A stretch of DNA of 64,000 nucleotides from positions 1,426,001-1,490,000 of the forward strand of contig CBDCYF010000005.1 in NCBI GenBank assembly GCA_965224065.1. The letters run 5' to 3'. The translations under genes and the position numbers were made by a program. Below, piece after piece: positions 17,188 to 27,600 of this stretch. This DNA is from JAOTZA01 sp965224065 (GTDB lineage Bacteria; Acidobacteriota; Thermoanaerobaculia; Multivoradales; JAHEKO01). Position 1 is the first letter of the stretch, and each line of letters begins with the position of its first letter. The notes under the pieces are model-generated. The model did not search any database. It was not told the origin of the DNA and saw nothing but the letters and a program-made list of their open reading frames with translations.

Positions 17188-19398
17188 TCAGTTGAGGGCC
17201 TCGACCTCGACCGGCACACCCGAGAAAGCCGCGTTGCCGCTCACCGGATCCACCCGCTGCTCGTCGGTCAGGTCGTTGAGGCTCGCGCCGGGCTTGTTCG
17301 ACGCTTCACCCAGACGCACGCCCGGCCGGTGGTGGCCCCAGCCGTGCGGCAGGCTGACGACCCCGGGCATCATCGAATCGGTGACCTGGACCGGCACCTC
17401 CACACGTCCCGACCGCGAGCGCACGGCGACACGCGGGCGGGCGTCCGGATCGGTTGCCAGGCCCATCCGCTCTGCGTCTTCCGGATGCATCAGTAGAGTG
17501 CAGCGGTCGCGGCCGCGCATGAGACGTGGAAAGTTGTGCATCCACGAATTGTTGGAGCGCACGTGGCGTCTCCCGATCAACAAGAGGGTCCGGCCTCCTC
17601 CCCAGCCTCCATTGCCCGAGTCGGTAGCGCGGCCGGATTCTCGTTCCCCACCCTGCCCGGCGTCGGCCGCGCGGTCGAGCCGCGAGACGTCTTCGGCCAA
17701 AAGCTCCGGAAACACGTCGATGCGCTTGTCCGGAGTGCGCAAACGGCCCGGCAAGCACGAAGCCAGCGGACCGAGATCGATTCCGTGCTCGGCGTTCTTC
17801 AGGCGGCGGAGTGTGAGGCCCTTTGCCCCGGGCAGGAAGCCGCTGCCATATGGGCCACGGCGCAGAGCCACGCCCAGCAGACCGTGGGGTCCCAACCGGC
17901 GGGAGAGCCAACGGTCCAGCCGCGCACGGGGGCCGGGTCGTCCGAGCCGTCGCTCCAGCTCGGCAAAGATCTGCCAGTCGTGGCGTGTGCCGGGCTCGGG
18001 GTCAAAGAGCGCCGGCGAGTAGCGGGCTGTGTTGCGCACCGCCAGCAAGTTGAACACCAGGTCGTAGTGGTCGTGCTCCAAGGCGGAGGTGGGCGGCAAG
18101 ATCAGGTCGGCGTGACGCGTGGTCTCATTCAGATAGAAGTCGATCGAGAGCATGAAGTCGAGCCCATCGAGCGCGGCCTCCAACCGAGCACCGTTGGGTG
18201 TCGAGAGCACCGGGTTCCCCGCCGAGGTCACGAGCGCTCGGATTTGCCCCGGACCGCCGGTCTCCATCTCCTCGGCCAGGGTCGCCACCGGCAGCTCGCC
18301 GCCAAACTCGGGCAAGCCGCGGACCCGGCTCTTCCAACGCCCGAGGGTGCCCCCCCGTGTCGCCCCGACGAGATCGACCGCAGGCCGGGTGAACATCGCG
18401 CCCCCGGGGCGGTCGAGGTTGCCGGTCACCAGATTGAGCGCGTTGATCAATCCCTGGCACAGAGCGCCGTACTCCTGGGTCGACACCCCCATGCGGCCAT
18501 AGCAGACCGCGCTTTCGGCGCCGGCGAACTCGCGGGCCATCGCGCGGATGTCTGCGGCCGCGATTCCCACTGCCGACGCCACGCGCTCGGGGAGAAACCC
18601 CGCCGCCGCGGAGCGCAGGCGCTCCAGACCGTCGAGCGAATCGGCAAGCGGTCCGGGGCTCTCCAGCCCTTCCTCGAAGACCGTCGCCAGCAACGCCATC
18701 AGCAGGAGCGCGTCGGTTCCGGGACGAATAAAGTGGTGGCGGTCGGCCAGCCGGGCGGTTCGGGTGCGCCGCGGGTCGACGACGACGATCCGTCCGCCGC
18801 GCTCCCGGATCTCCTCCAACCGGTGGCGCACGTCCGGGGCCGTCATCATGCTGCCGTTCGAGACCACGGGGTTGGCCCCCAGCATCAGGAGATGCCGGGT
18901 TCGCTCCAGATCCGGTACCGGCAACAACAGAGCATGGCCGAACATCAAGTACGAGGCCAGGTGGTGAGGGAGTTGGTCGGCCGAGGTGGCGGAGAACTTG
19001 TTGCGTGTCTTCAAGACACGGCCGAATCGCGGCCCAAAAAACATCGAGCCATAGTTGTGCACGGTAGGGTTGCCGAGATAGATCGCCACTGCGTCGCGGC
19101 CGTGCTGTGTCTGTACTCGACGCAAACGCTCCGCCGCCAGATCGAACGCCTCCTCCCAACCGATCTCTTCCCAGTCGTTCCGCGTCCTGCGCAGCGGCCG
19201 TTTCAGACGCTCAGGATCGCCGTGGATGTCCTGCAGGGCAACCGCCTTGGGACAGATATGCCCGCGGCTGAACGGATCGTCCTCGTCTCCACGGATCGAC
19301 ACGATCCGCCCGTCCTGGACGGCGACCTCCAGACCGCAGATCGCCTCGCACAGGTTACAGGCCCGGTAGTGCTTGGTGGCGCCGTCGGTCGAGGGCAT
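17188..19398 (-). CDS. Molybdopterin-dependent oxidoreductase (COG0243 family)
   Basis: A 736-residue bis-MGD enzyme of the DMSO reductase superfamily. An N-terminal [4Fe-4S] motif is visible (CNLCEAICGL, then HICPKA). The MGD-binding core includes YLGNPTVHNYGSMF, FSATSADQLPHHLASYLMFG, LLMLGANPVVSNGS and VVVDPRRTRTARLAD. A C-terminal molybdopterin-dinucleotide-binding barrel contains VSLPHGWGHHRPG. There is no Tat signal, so it is likely cytoplasmic. It is long enough to be complete. The start is ATG 19398 (MPSTDGATKHYRAC); a GTG 21 bases upstream is possible. It is the first gene of a likely operon with two transporters and a kinase. The substrate cannot be inferred; no separate electron-transfer subunit lies nearby. 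Confidence 0.85.
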   Translation of the reverse strand: MPSTDGATKHYRACNLCEAICGLEVAVQDGRIVSIRGDEDDPFSRGHICPKAVALQDIHGDPERLKRPLRRTRNDWEEIGWEEAFDLAAERLRRVQTQHGRDAVAIYLGNPTVHNYGSMFFGPRFGRVLKTRNKFSATSADQLPHHLASYLMFGHALLLPVPDLERTRHLLMLGANPVVSNGSMMTAPDVRHRLEEIRERGGRIVVVDPRRTRTARLADRHHFIRPGTDALLLMALLATVFEEGLESPGPLADSLDGLERLRSAAAGFLPERVASAVGIAAADIRAMAREFAGAESAVCYGRMGVSTQEYGALCQGLINALNLVTGNLDRPGGAMFTRPAVDLVGATRGGTLGRWKSRVRGLPEFGGELPVATLAEEMETGGPGQIRALVTSAGNPVLSTPNGARLEAALDGLDFMLSIDFYLNETTRHADLILPPTSALEHDHYDLVFNLLAVRNTARYSPALFDPEPGTRHDWQIFAELERRLGRPGPRARLDRWLSRRLGPHGLLGVALRRGPYGSGFLPGAKGLTLRRLKNAEHGIDLGPLASCLPGRLRTPDKRIDVFPELLAEDVSRLDRAADAGQGGERESGRATDSGNGGWGGGRTLLLIGRRHVRSNNSWMHNFPRLMRGRDRCTLLMHPEDAERMGLATDPDARPRVAVRSRSGRVEVPVQVTDSMMPGVVSLPHGWGHHRPGVRLGEASNKPGASLNDLTDEQRVDPVSGNAAFSGVPVEVEALN

Positions 19399-19486
19399 GA
19401 CGTAGCGTAACAGTTGCACGTACTACCTACGTGGAGTGAGATAATCCGCAGCCGAGCTACTCAGAGAATTTTCCAGGAGGGCCACC

Positions 19487-22400
19487 GTGCTTCGACGTGT
19501 CCTATTTTTTGCGGTCCTGAGTGGCTTGGCCGTCTCGAATGCAGGCCGGGCGGAGCTCGAGATACGCGGGCGCGTGGTCGACGATTCGGAGCGGCCGGTC
19601 GCACGCGCCAGCGTGGAGCTGGCGCCGATCTTGCCGCTCTACGAACGGTATCGGGCCATCCTCGATGGCCACATAGAGACCGAGCCCGTCTCCAAGGTAA
19701 GGACATCTGTCGACGGGCGCTACGTCCTCGAGGTTCCCGAGCCCGGGATGTGGCAGGTGCTGATTCGGGCACGGCGAAAGATCCCGGTTCGGAATCACCT
19801 GACGCCGTTGACCGAGAGCATAGATCTGCCGGACGCAAAGCTGCGCGCCGATGCCGGTCTCGAGATTCGCGTCGTCGACCCGGAAGGGGGGCCGGTTCGT
19901 GGCGCTCAAGTCTGGACCCGCTCGCTCGAACGCAGCGCGTGGGGGCGCCGAACCCAGTGGCGCGAGCGCGGCCAGTTTGGAGTCACCGACGAGAACGGCC
20001 GCGTGCGGCTCGCGCGCGCCGCGGGTGAAAGTCAGCGTATTCGCGCCTGGGCCGCGGGCTTCTTGGTCAGCGAGGACGGAGTGACGGTCGACGGCGACTC
20101 GGGTACGGTAGCCCTGCGGCGGGGTCATCCGTTATCACTGCGGTTCGGAACCTCCGACGGCCAACCGACACCGGAGGCGGTCGTCGCCGTGCAGAGCGAG
20201 CGGCGCACCTTCATTGCCGGCTCGACCGACACCGACGGGCGGATGACGCTCGCTCTCCAGCCGGACCGGCCGCTGGCTCTCGAAATACGCCTGGCGGACG
20301 GCACCAGCTTCGGGTCCACTCTCGAGCGCCGCGAGCACGAGTTGGTGAATCCGTCGCCAAAGGCTGACCGCATCGAGGTGGCAACCGCCATCGAGCTGTC
20401 CGGCTCGGTCGTCGACCGCGAGAGACGAGAGCCCGTGTCGGGCGCCTTTGTCTGGCCTTCCCGGAACCCGGGACATTTTGCGCGAACCGACGCGGAGGGC
20501 GTCTATCGGCTGCGTCTCTCCGCCGGTAAGAACCGTAGAATCGGTGGCGGCGCGGCCGGCTACCGGTCCGAATACGAGCGAGTCGAGGTATCCGCGGGGT
20601 CGCAGGACGGCCCGCTCATCGCCTTGGGCGTCGCCGCAACCCTGGTCGGGCGAGTCGCGGACGGCGAGGGCCAAGGAGTTGCCGGCGCCCAGGTGACAGC
20701 GGTCCGGTCCGATGCCTGGGACCATCCCAAGACCCGCACGGGCGCCGACGGCAGGTTTCGCCTCACCGGCCTCGATCCCGAGAGCGTGTACGAGGTAGTG
20801 GCCACGGCGCGGGACTTTGTCCCGGCCCGACAAACCGTCCGGCCGGCGCCGGATCTCTCGATCGAGCTCGTCCTGGACCCCGGGCGGGCGCTTGTCGGAT
20901 TCGTCGTCGATGAGGGCGGCGCCCCCATCGGCGGAGCCAAGATCTCGCTTTTTGAGATCGAGGCCGACCTCGCGCGCCGCATGAGAGGCCAGGCGGCGGA
21001 CGATTCGCGCCGCTCGACCGAATCCAATCCCGACGGGAGCTTCCGTATCCGTGGGCTGGGTGACCGGCCCGTGGCACTGCTGGTCCGGAGCGCAGGGTAC
21101 GCCACCCAGTTCGAGTCCGGAATCGATATCAGTGGCGACCAGCCGGTGGTCGACGCGGGGGAGATCGTCCTGGCAGCGGGTGCCGAGATTCACGGGGTCG
21201 TCCAAACCGCAAACGACAGTCCGATCGAGGGCGCATCCGTCCACGCCGGGTCCATGTCCTTTGGGCGCCCGATCCCCCGCGCGGTGATGCAAGAAATGAC
21301 CAAGACCGCCGCCAGCGGGGCCGACGGCACGTTTGTTCTCTCCGACCTGCCGAAAGCCCGGGCCATGCACCTGTGGGTGGATCATGAAGATTACCTGCGG
21401 GAATCGGTCCAGGGGATCCTGGCCGGCAACGAGAAACCGGTGGAGATCGTGCTCAAACCGGCGGGACGACTCTCGGGCCGTGTCGTCGACGAGCAGCGTG
21501 GGGCGGTCGGAGGAGCCAGGATCCTCGCCACCCCGCTCGAGCCCAAAGACGGGCTCACCCCCCGATTTGGCGGCTTCTCGCTCGGCACCCAACGCAGCCA
21601 GTCGCGTGAAGACGGCTCGTTTCTAATGACGAAGGCGCCACCCGGAAAAATCGAGGTCAAGGCGGAGGCCCAGGGGTATCTGCCGTCCGAGCCCATCGAG
21701 ATCCAACTCGCCGAGGGGGGCGAGAAAAGCGGGCTGGTCCTCGTTCTGCGGCGCGGCACCGAGCTGTCGGGCAGTGTGCGCGACACCGAAGGACGACCGG
21801 TGGGCGGCGCTGAGGTGCGAGCCCGCCCCATCACATCCGGGGGGATCACGTCTTTTTTCAACAGACGAGGGGCCTCGACCCGTACGGACGGAAGTGGCAA
21901 CTTCTCGATCGCCGGCCTCGAGACCGGCGAGATCGCCCTGACGGTTACGCACGACGAGTATGTCGAGCATGAGGAAAGCCTCGACTTTAAGCCCGGGATG
22001 CGCCGCGACATCGTGCTGCAATCGGGAACGACCGTCTCCGGCTTTGTCTTGAACGACGCCGGCGAGCCGATCTCCGGAGCCGAGGTCGGAGTGACCGACT
22101 CGGCACGAAATATGGGCTCCAAGACGACGAGCCGGAGCCTGGACGACGGGTCGTTCGAGATTTCGGGAGTCGGGGCCGGAAGCTACCGCCTGCGGGTGTC
22201 GAAATCCGGCTTCGCCACGACAACCTCCGAAGCGCCCTTTCAAGTCGCGGCGTCGCCGGTGCGCGGACTGACCGTCTATCTCAAAACGGGTGGCACGATC
22301 CGCGGTCAGATCGCTGGGCTCGGCCCCGAGGAGCTGGGCCAGGTTGAGGTCTTTGTCACCGGGGTGGAACAAGGCCTGCCCAGCATCGGCTTTGTTGGCG

Positions 22401-23554
22401 CGGATGGCAACTATCGCGTGCCCAATGTCGGATTCGAGAAGGGCCTCGTGGCCGGCCGAAGCCCCGCAACCGGTCAGACCGTCCAGCAGCCTTTCGAGCT
22501 CGACACCGACGGCGGAGAGACCTGGGTCGATCTGGAATTCGCGTCCGGCGCTGCGATTGCCGGCAAGGTCCTGCTCGACGGCGATCCTTGGCCCGGAGCG
22601 CAAGTCTCCGCCGACGGAGGCCCGGGTAGCCAGGGCGGGGCGCAAAGCGACCAAGAAGGCCGTTTCGAGATTCGCGGCCTGTCCTCCGGCCGCCACAGGG
22701 TGTCGGTCTTTGGCCGCATGGGGGGTCTCCATACCGAGTACGTCGACGTCGCGGGCGACACGCAAGTGACGATCGACGTCAAGGCGTTACCGGTCTCCGG
22801 CCTTGTCGTGAACGCGGATTCGAGCGAGCCGATCGAGGGTGCGTCTGTGGTTGCCGAGACCAGCGACGTTTCGCCGTTCGGGGCCGTCGCGCGTGCCACG
22901 ACCTCGGCCCGTGGGGAGTTTGAGCTGCGCCTTGCCGCGGGTGGCCGTTACAGCGTCCGAGCGCAGGCCGCGGGCTACGCCGAGGAAACGGTCGTAGTCT
23001 CGGCGGGATCCGGCAACAACGACCCTCTCACGCTGAGACTGGAACCGACGGATTCGGTCGAAGTGGCCTTGAAGCTCTGGTCGGGAATCCAACCCGAATT
23101 CGCCTCCTTTGCCGTGCTCGACGACGGTCGGCGTGTCTGGGCCGGCTGGGCACGGGCGACCGATGGCCGTTTCCGGTTGGGATCGATCCCCGCCGGTGAA
23201 TGGACGTTGATGGTCGAAGCCCCGGAGAGCGCGATCACATCCGTGCCGATCAGAGTGCCCGGACCGCCCATCGAGATTGGGCTGGCCCAGGAGTCGCGCA
23301 TCTCGGTCGACCTCTCGAAGATTGCCGGCGCCGCCGGTCTCGGTCAGCTCCGGCTGCTCTCCCCCAACGGTGCACCGCTGCTTCGTGCCGAAGGGGGGCT
23401 AAGAGAGGATTGGCCGGTCAGGCGCCTGCTGCCAGTTCTCACGGGCGTTCCCGCAGGTAGCTGGATCGTCGAGTACTCGGACGTCTCGGGCGCGGTCTGG
23501 CGCCGGCCGGTGACGACCCGCACGGGGGAAACCGCCAACGTGACTCTCGAGTAA
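19487..23554 (+). CDS. Large exported protein built of carboxypeptidase-regulatory-like repeats
   Basis: A 1355-residue protein with a signal peptide (MLRRVLFFAVLSGLAVSNAG) and a GTG start preceded by GGAGG. The body is a chain of more than ten beta-sandwich repeats of the CarboxypepD_reg-like type, each with the pattern V-x-G-x-V-x-D-x2-G-x-P-(I/V)-x-G-A-x-V followed by a D-G-x-F-x-(I/L)-x-G-L strand. Examples begin LVGRVADGEGQGVAGA, GVVQTANDSPIEGAS, LSGSVRDTEGRPVGGA and VSGFVLNDAGEPISGA. There is no sorting signal or enzymatic domain. It is probably a periplasmic or cell-surface adhesive or structural protein. It diverges from the oxidoreductase operon and is followed by a hairpin terminator. 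Confidence 0.85.
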   Translation: MLRRVLFFAVLSGLAVSNAGRAELEIRGRVVDDSERPVARASVELAPILPLYERYRAILDGHIETEPVSKVRTSVDGRYVLEVPEPGMWQVLIRARRKIPVRNHLTPLTESIDLPDAKLRADAGLEIRVVDPEGGPVRGAQVWTRSLERSAWGRRTQWRERGQFGVTDENGRVRLARAAGESQRIRAWAAGFLVSEDGVTVDGDSGTVALRRGHPLSLRFGTSDGQPTPEAVVAVQSERRTFIAGSTDTDGRMTLALQPDRPLALEIRLADGTSFGSTLERREHELVNPSPKADRIEVATAIELSGSVVDRERREPVSGAFVWPSRNPGHFARTDAEGVYRLRLSAGKNRRIGGGAAGYRSEYERVEVSAGSQDGPLIALGVAATLVGRVADGEGQGVAGAQVTAVRSDAWDHPKTRTGADGRFRLTGLDPESVYEVVATARDFVPARQTVRPAPDLSIELVLDPGRALVGFVVDEGGAPIGGAKISLFEIEADLARRMRGQAADDSRRSTESNPDGSFRIRGLGDRPVALLVRSAGYATQFESGIDISGDQPVVDAGEIVLAAGAEIHGVVQTANDSPIEGASVHAGSMSFGRPIPRAVMQEMTKTAASGADGTFVLSDLPKARAMHLWVDHEDYLRESVQGILAGNEKPVEIVLKPAGRLSGRVVDEQRGAVGGARILATPLEPKDGLTPRFGGFSLGTQRSQSREDGSFLMTKAPPGKIEVKAEAQGYLPSEPIEIQLAEGGEKSGLVLVLRRGTELSGSVRDTEGRPVGGAEVRARPITSGGITSFFNRRGASTRTDGSGNFSIAGLETGEIALTVTHDEYVEHEESLDFKPGMRRDIVLQSGTTVSGFVLNDAGEPISGAEVGVTDSARNMGSKTTSRSLDDGSFEISGVGAGSYRLRVSKSGFATTTSEAPFQVAASPVRGLTVYLKTGGTIRGQIAGLGPEELGQVEVFVTGVEQGLPSIGFVGADGNYRVPNVGFEKGLVAGRSPATGQTVQQPFELDTDGGETWVDLEFASGAAIAGKVLLDGDPWPGAQVSADGGPGSQGGAQSDQEGRFEIRGLSSGRHRVSVFGRMGGLHTEYVDVAGDTQVTIDVKALPVSGLVVNADSSEPIEGASVVAETSDVSPFGAVARATTSARGEFELRLAAGGRYSVRAQAAGYAEETVVVSAGSGNNDPLTLRLEPTDSVEVALKLWSGIQPEFASFAVLDDGRRVWAGWARATDGRFRLGSIPAGEWTLMVEAPESAITSVPIRVPGPPIEIGLAQESRISVDLSKIAGAAGLGQLRLLSPNGAPLLRAEGGLREDWPVRRLLPVLTGVPAGSWIVEYSDVSGAVWRRPVTTRTGETANVTLE

Positions 23555-23560
23555 TCGAAT

Positions 23561-23582
23561 CGGGGACTGTCCCCGGTTTTTT
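23561..23582 (+). terminator. Rho-independent terminator after the repeat protein
   Basis: CGGGGAC-T-GTCCCCG followed by GTTTTTT, starting six bases after the stop codon. The same GGGGAC/GTCCCC core recurs at 53197-53215. Confidence 0.8.
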
Positions 23583-23620
23583 GGTAGCCGTCCCGATTCA
23601 GCTATCGGTAAGCTACGACC

Positions 23621-24607
23621 ATGAAGGTGGTACGCACCCTTCCCGCGCTTGTACTCTCGCTCTGGCTGCCGGCTGCAGGCCTCGCCCAAAAAGATCGTTT
23701 CGAGCAAGCTTACCGGCAGGCCGACTGGCGAGCTGCGGCTGCGGCCGCGGAACGATGGGCTTCGCAGGAGCCCAAAAACTCCACCGCCGCCTACAACGCC
23801 GCTTGCGTTTTCTCGCTTCTGGGAGAGGGCGATACGGCGCTCGACTGGCTGCGTCGGGCCGGCGAGCGCGGCTTCGCAGGCACGCGCTCGATCGAGGAGG
23901 ATCCCGACCTCGATTTCGCGCGCTCCCTTCCGGGATTCGCGCCAGCGACCTCCCGGATCCGCGAGAACCGGGCCGCCATGTTCGCCGAGTTCCGGGAGCA
24001 AGCGGAGCAAGCCGAGATCCTGACCCTCGTTCCGCGGGGCGAGCCCAAAACGCCTCGGCCACTGATCGTGGTGCTCCATGGCTATGGGGACAAGCCGGAG
24101 GCCAACGCCCCGTACTATCGAAAAGTCGCCGCCGAGATCGGCGCCATCGTGGCGGCCCCGAGCGCCCTCCGTCCTGGGCCCCGCGGCCAGGGATTCTCGT
24201 GGACGTTTCGCGACGAGGCCGAATGGTGGGTGCTGCGCGCGATCGAGCGGATCTCGGCCGAGCACGCCATCGACCCCGAGCGGGTGATCCTGGCCGGTTT
24301 TAGCCAGGGCGCCGGCGTGGCCCTCGCGGTGGGGCTCAAGCACCCCGGCCGGTTCGCCGGTCTGCTCCCGATCGCCGGTCACTACGAACGGCACCTGATG
24401 CCGGCACCCGAGGACGGCGGCCCGCGAATCTATCTCTTGACCGGTGAGCTGGACCCTGCCCGGGCGACCTTTGAAAAAGCTCACCAGGCGTTTGAGGCGG
24501 CGGGGCTCGAGACGCGCCTGCGGATCGTCTCGGGGCTCGGCCACTCCTATCCGTTCCGCCCGGTCAAGGAGTTCCGCACCGCACTCGCCTTTCTGCTCGG
24601 AGAGTAG
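23621..24607 (+). CDS. Exported alpha/beta hydrolase (esterase) with N-terminal helical repeat
   Basis: A 328-residue protein with a signal peptide (LPALVLSLWLPAAGLAQ). Residues 25-115 resemble a TPR end-of-group module (AYRQADWRAAAAAAERW; AAYNAACVFSLLGE). Residues 140-328 form an alpha/beta hydrolase of the phospholipase/carboxylesterase type: LIVVLHGYGD for the oxyanion hole, nucleophile in GFSQGAG (Ser about 227), Asp in LTGELD and His in GLGHSYP. It probably cleaves esters in the periplasm. The same TPR-plus-hydrolase order is common in Acidobacteria-type genomes. It lies between two large exported proteins, and expression is probably independent of the first because of the terminator. 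Confidence 0.82.
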   Translation: MKVVRTLPALVLSLWLPAAGLAQKDRFEQAYRQADWRAAAAAAERWASQEPKNSTAAYNAACVFSLLGEGDTALDWLRRAGERGFAGTRSIEEDPDLDFARSLPGFAPATSRIRENRAAMFAEFREQAEQAEILTLVPRGEPKTPRPLIVVLHGYGDKPEANAPYYRKVAAEIGAIVAAPSALRPGPRGQGFSWTFRDEAEWWVLRAIERISAEHAIDPERVILAGFSQGAGVALAVGLKHPGRFAGLLPIAGHYERHLMPAPEDGGPRIYLLTGELDPARATFEKAHQAFEAAGLETRLRIVSGLGHSYPFRPVKEFRTALAFLLGE

Positions 24608-24663
24608 ACTCGGGCGGCGGCGGTCCCGACCGCCGGTCACCCGACTACCCCGAGGAGAGGTTT

Positions 24664-27600
24664 ATGAAAAGAGTTGCCGTCTCGTTTGTGGTTCTCTGTG
24701 TACTCACCGCGCCCACGCTGGCGGCAAAAAGGAACCGGCCGGACGCGAAAGACCCGCAGCGGGCTCTGGACTCAAAGCTGCTCTCCGGCCTCTCCTTCCG
24801 CGCCATCGGGCCCGCGCTGGCCTCGGGGCGGATCTCAGATCTCGCCGTCCATCCCGAGCACCACCATGTCTGGTACGCGACCGCGGCCTCGGGCGGGGTG
24901 TGGAAGACGGTCAACGCCGGCACCACCTGGGAGCCGATCTTTGACGGCCAGACTTCCTACTCGATCGGCTGCATCACCCTCGACCCCAATGATCCGCTGA
25001 CCGTCTGGGTGGGAACCGGTGAAAACAACTCACAGCGCAGCGTCTCCTACGGCGACGGGGTGTACAAATCGGTCGACGGCGGCAGGAGCTGGAAGAACAT
25101 GGGGCTGGGAGAGTCCGAGCACATCGGACGGATCGTCGTCGATCCCAGGGACTCGAATGTCGTTTTTGTCGCCGCGCAAGGGCCGCTGTGGCGAGCCGGT
25201 GGCGACCGGGGCCTGTACAAGACCACCGATGGCGGCGAGACCTGGAAGAAAGTGCTGGACATCGACGAACACACCGGCGCCAACGAGGTTTGGCTCGACC
25301 CGCGCGACCCCGACGTCCTGTACGCCTCGACTTACCAGAGACGCCGCCGCACCTGGACGCTGATCGACGGCGGTCCGGGCTCGGGGGTCCACAAGTCGAC
25401 CGACGGCGGCGAGACCTGGACCGAGCTCACCCAGGGTCTGCCCTCCGAGGACATGGGCAAGATCGGTCTGGCGGTTTCCCCGGTCGATCCCGACGTCATC
25501 TACGCCGTGATCGAATCCCTCGGCGACAAGAGCGGCACTTATCGCTCGGTCGACGGCGGGGCCAACTGGGAGAAGCGCAGCACATATCAGAGCAGCAGCC
25601 CGCAGTATTACAACGAGCTGATCCCGGACCCGCACGACGTCGACCGGGTCTATTCGAACGACACCTGGCTCCACGTCACCGAGGACGGCGGCAAGACCTT
25701 CAGCAAGGTCCCGGAGCGGGCCAAGCACGTCGACAACCACGCGCTGTGGATCGACCCCGACGACGCCGACCACCTGGTCGCCGGCTGCGACGGCGGGATC
25801 TACGAGACCTGGGACCGCGGCGAACACTGGGACTTCAAGGCCAACCTGCCGATCACCCAGTTCTACAAGATCACCGCCGACAACGCGCTGCCGTTTTACA
25901 ACGTCTACGGCGGCACACAGGACAACTCCACCCTGGGCGGCCCATCGCGCACGACCTCCGAGCACGGCATCACCAACCGCGAGTGGTTTGTCACCGTGGG
26001 TGGCGACGGCTTCAAGCCCGGGGTTGACCCCGAGAATCCCGACATCGTCTACTCGCAATCGCAGTACGGAAACCTGGTGCGGGTCGACCTCGCCTCGGGC
26101 GAGATCGTCGACATCAAGCCGCAGACCGAGCCCGGCGAGGATCCGGCGCGCTGGAACTGGGCCTCGGCGTTTCTTATCAGCCCGCACTCACCGGCGCGCA
26201 TCTACTTCGCCTCGCAGCGGCTCTACCGCTCCGAAGACCGCGGCAACAGTTGGCGCCCGGTGAGCGGCGATCTGACCCGAAACCTCGACCGCAACCGGCT
26301 CGAGGTGATGGGCCGGGTGTGGGGTGTCGACACCGTGGCCAAGAACCGCTCGACCTCGTTCTACGGCACTATCGTTTCGGCCACCGAGTCGCCCCTGGTG
26401 GAAGACCTGCTCTATGCCGGCACCGACGGCGGCCTGATCCAGGTGAGCGAGAACGGCGGCGAGAGCTGGCGTGAGGTGGATGGCTTGCCCGGCGTCCCCG
26501 GCTTCCCCGGCTTCCCGAAAGCGGCCTATGTCTCCGATCTGGAGGCCTCGCGTCACGACGCCGACACCGTTTTTGCCACCCTCGACAACCACAAGAGCGG
26601 CGACTTCAAGCCCTATGTACTCAAGAGCACCGACCGCGGCCGCACCTGGAGCTCGATCTCGGGCGACCTGCCGGAGCGAGGGAGCGTCCATACATTGGCC
26701 GAGGATCCAGCGGTGCCGACCCTGCTCTTTGCCGGCACCGAGTTCGGCGTATTCGTCACCGTTGACGGCGGCGTCCACTGGACACAACTCGACGCGGGGA
26801 TCCCGCCGATCGCGGTGCGCGATCTGGTGATTCAGGAGCGCGAGGGTGACCTGGTCGCCGGCACCTTTGGCCGTGGCTTTTTCATCCTCGACGACTACAC
26901 CCCGCTGCGTGCCCTGAGCGAAGAGGCCCTGGCGGCCGGGGCCATTCTGTTCGAGCCGCGGCGCACCTGGATGTTTATGAAGAGCTATCCGTTGGGCTAC
27001 AACAACGTCGCCTTTCTGGGCGACTCCTTCTACAGCGCGCCCAACCCGCCGCTCGGTGCGGTCTTTACTTACTTCCTGAAAGACGGGTTGGAATCCCTCG
27101 AGAAAAGACGCCAGAAGGCCGACAAGGAAAAACGCGAGGGAGGAGACCCCGTCTATTACCCGAGCTGGGACGAGCTGCGGGCCGAGGACCGGGCCGAGGA
27201 TCCCGCGGTCGTGCTGACCGTACGGGACGCCGACGGTGAAGTCGTCCGCCGAGTGACCGGACCGGTGGGCAAGGGCCTCCACCGCGTCTCCTGGGACCTG
27301 CGGTACCCGCCGTCCTCCCCCTCCAGCTTGAAAGAACCGACCCGTAGCCCGTTTAGCCGTGCCCCGATGGGGCCGATGGCGCTGCCGGGCAACTACACCG
27401 TGTCGCTGGCAAAGCACGTGGACGGAGAATGGACCGAGCTTTCCGGCCCGGTGAGCTTCGAGACCGTGCCGGTCGGCCACGCCTCACTCCCGATCGGCGA
27501 CCGCGCCGAGTCCCTCGCGTTTCATCGCAAGACCGCCCGCCTCCAGCGCGCGGCCATGGCTGCTGCCCGGGTGGCGGGAGAGGTCCAGACCCGCATCGAC

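Noticed and set aside
17536..19410. Long plus-strand open frame opposite the molybdopterin oxidoreductase
   Set aside because: The minus-strand frame has FeS and MGD motifs throughout; the plus-strand product is Gln/Arg/His-rich shadow sequence.
20135..21592. Long minus-strand frame inside the repeat protein gene
   Set aside because: It is an antisense shadow; the plus strand shows signal peptide and regular repeats.
26188..27480. Minus-strand frame inside the sortilin-like gene
   Set aside because: Antisense to clear BNR repeats; no family features.
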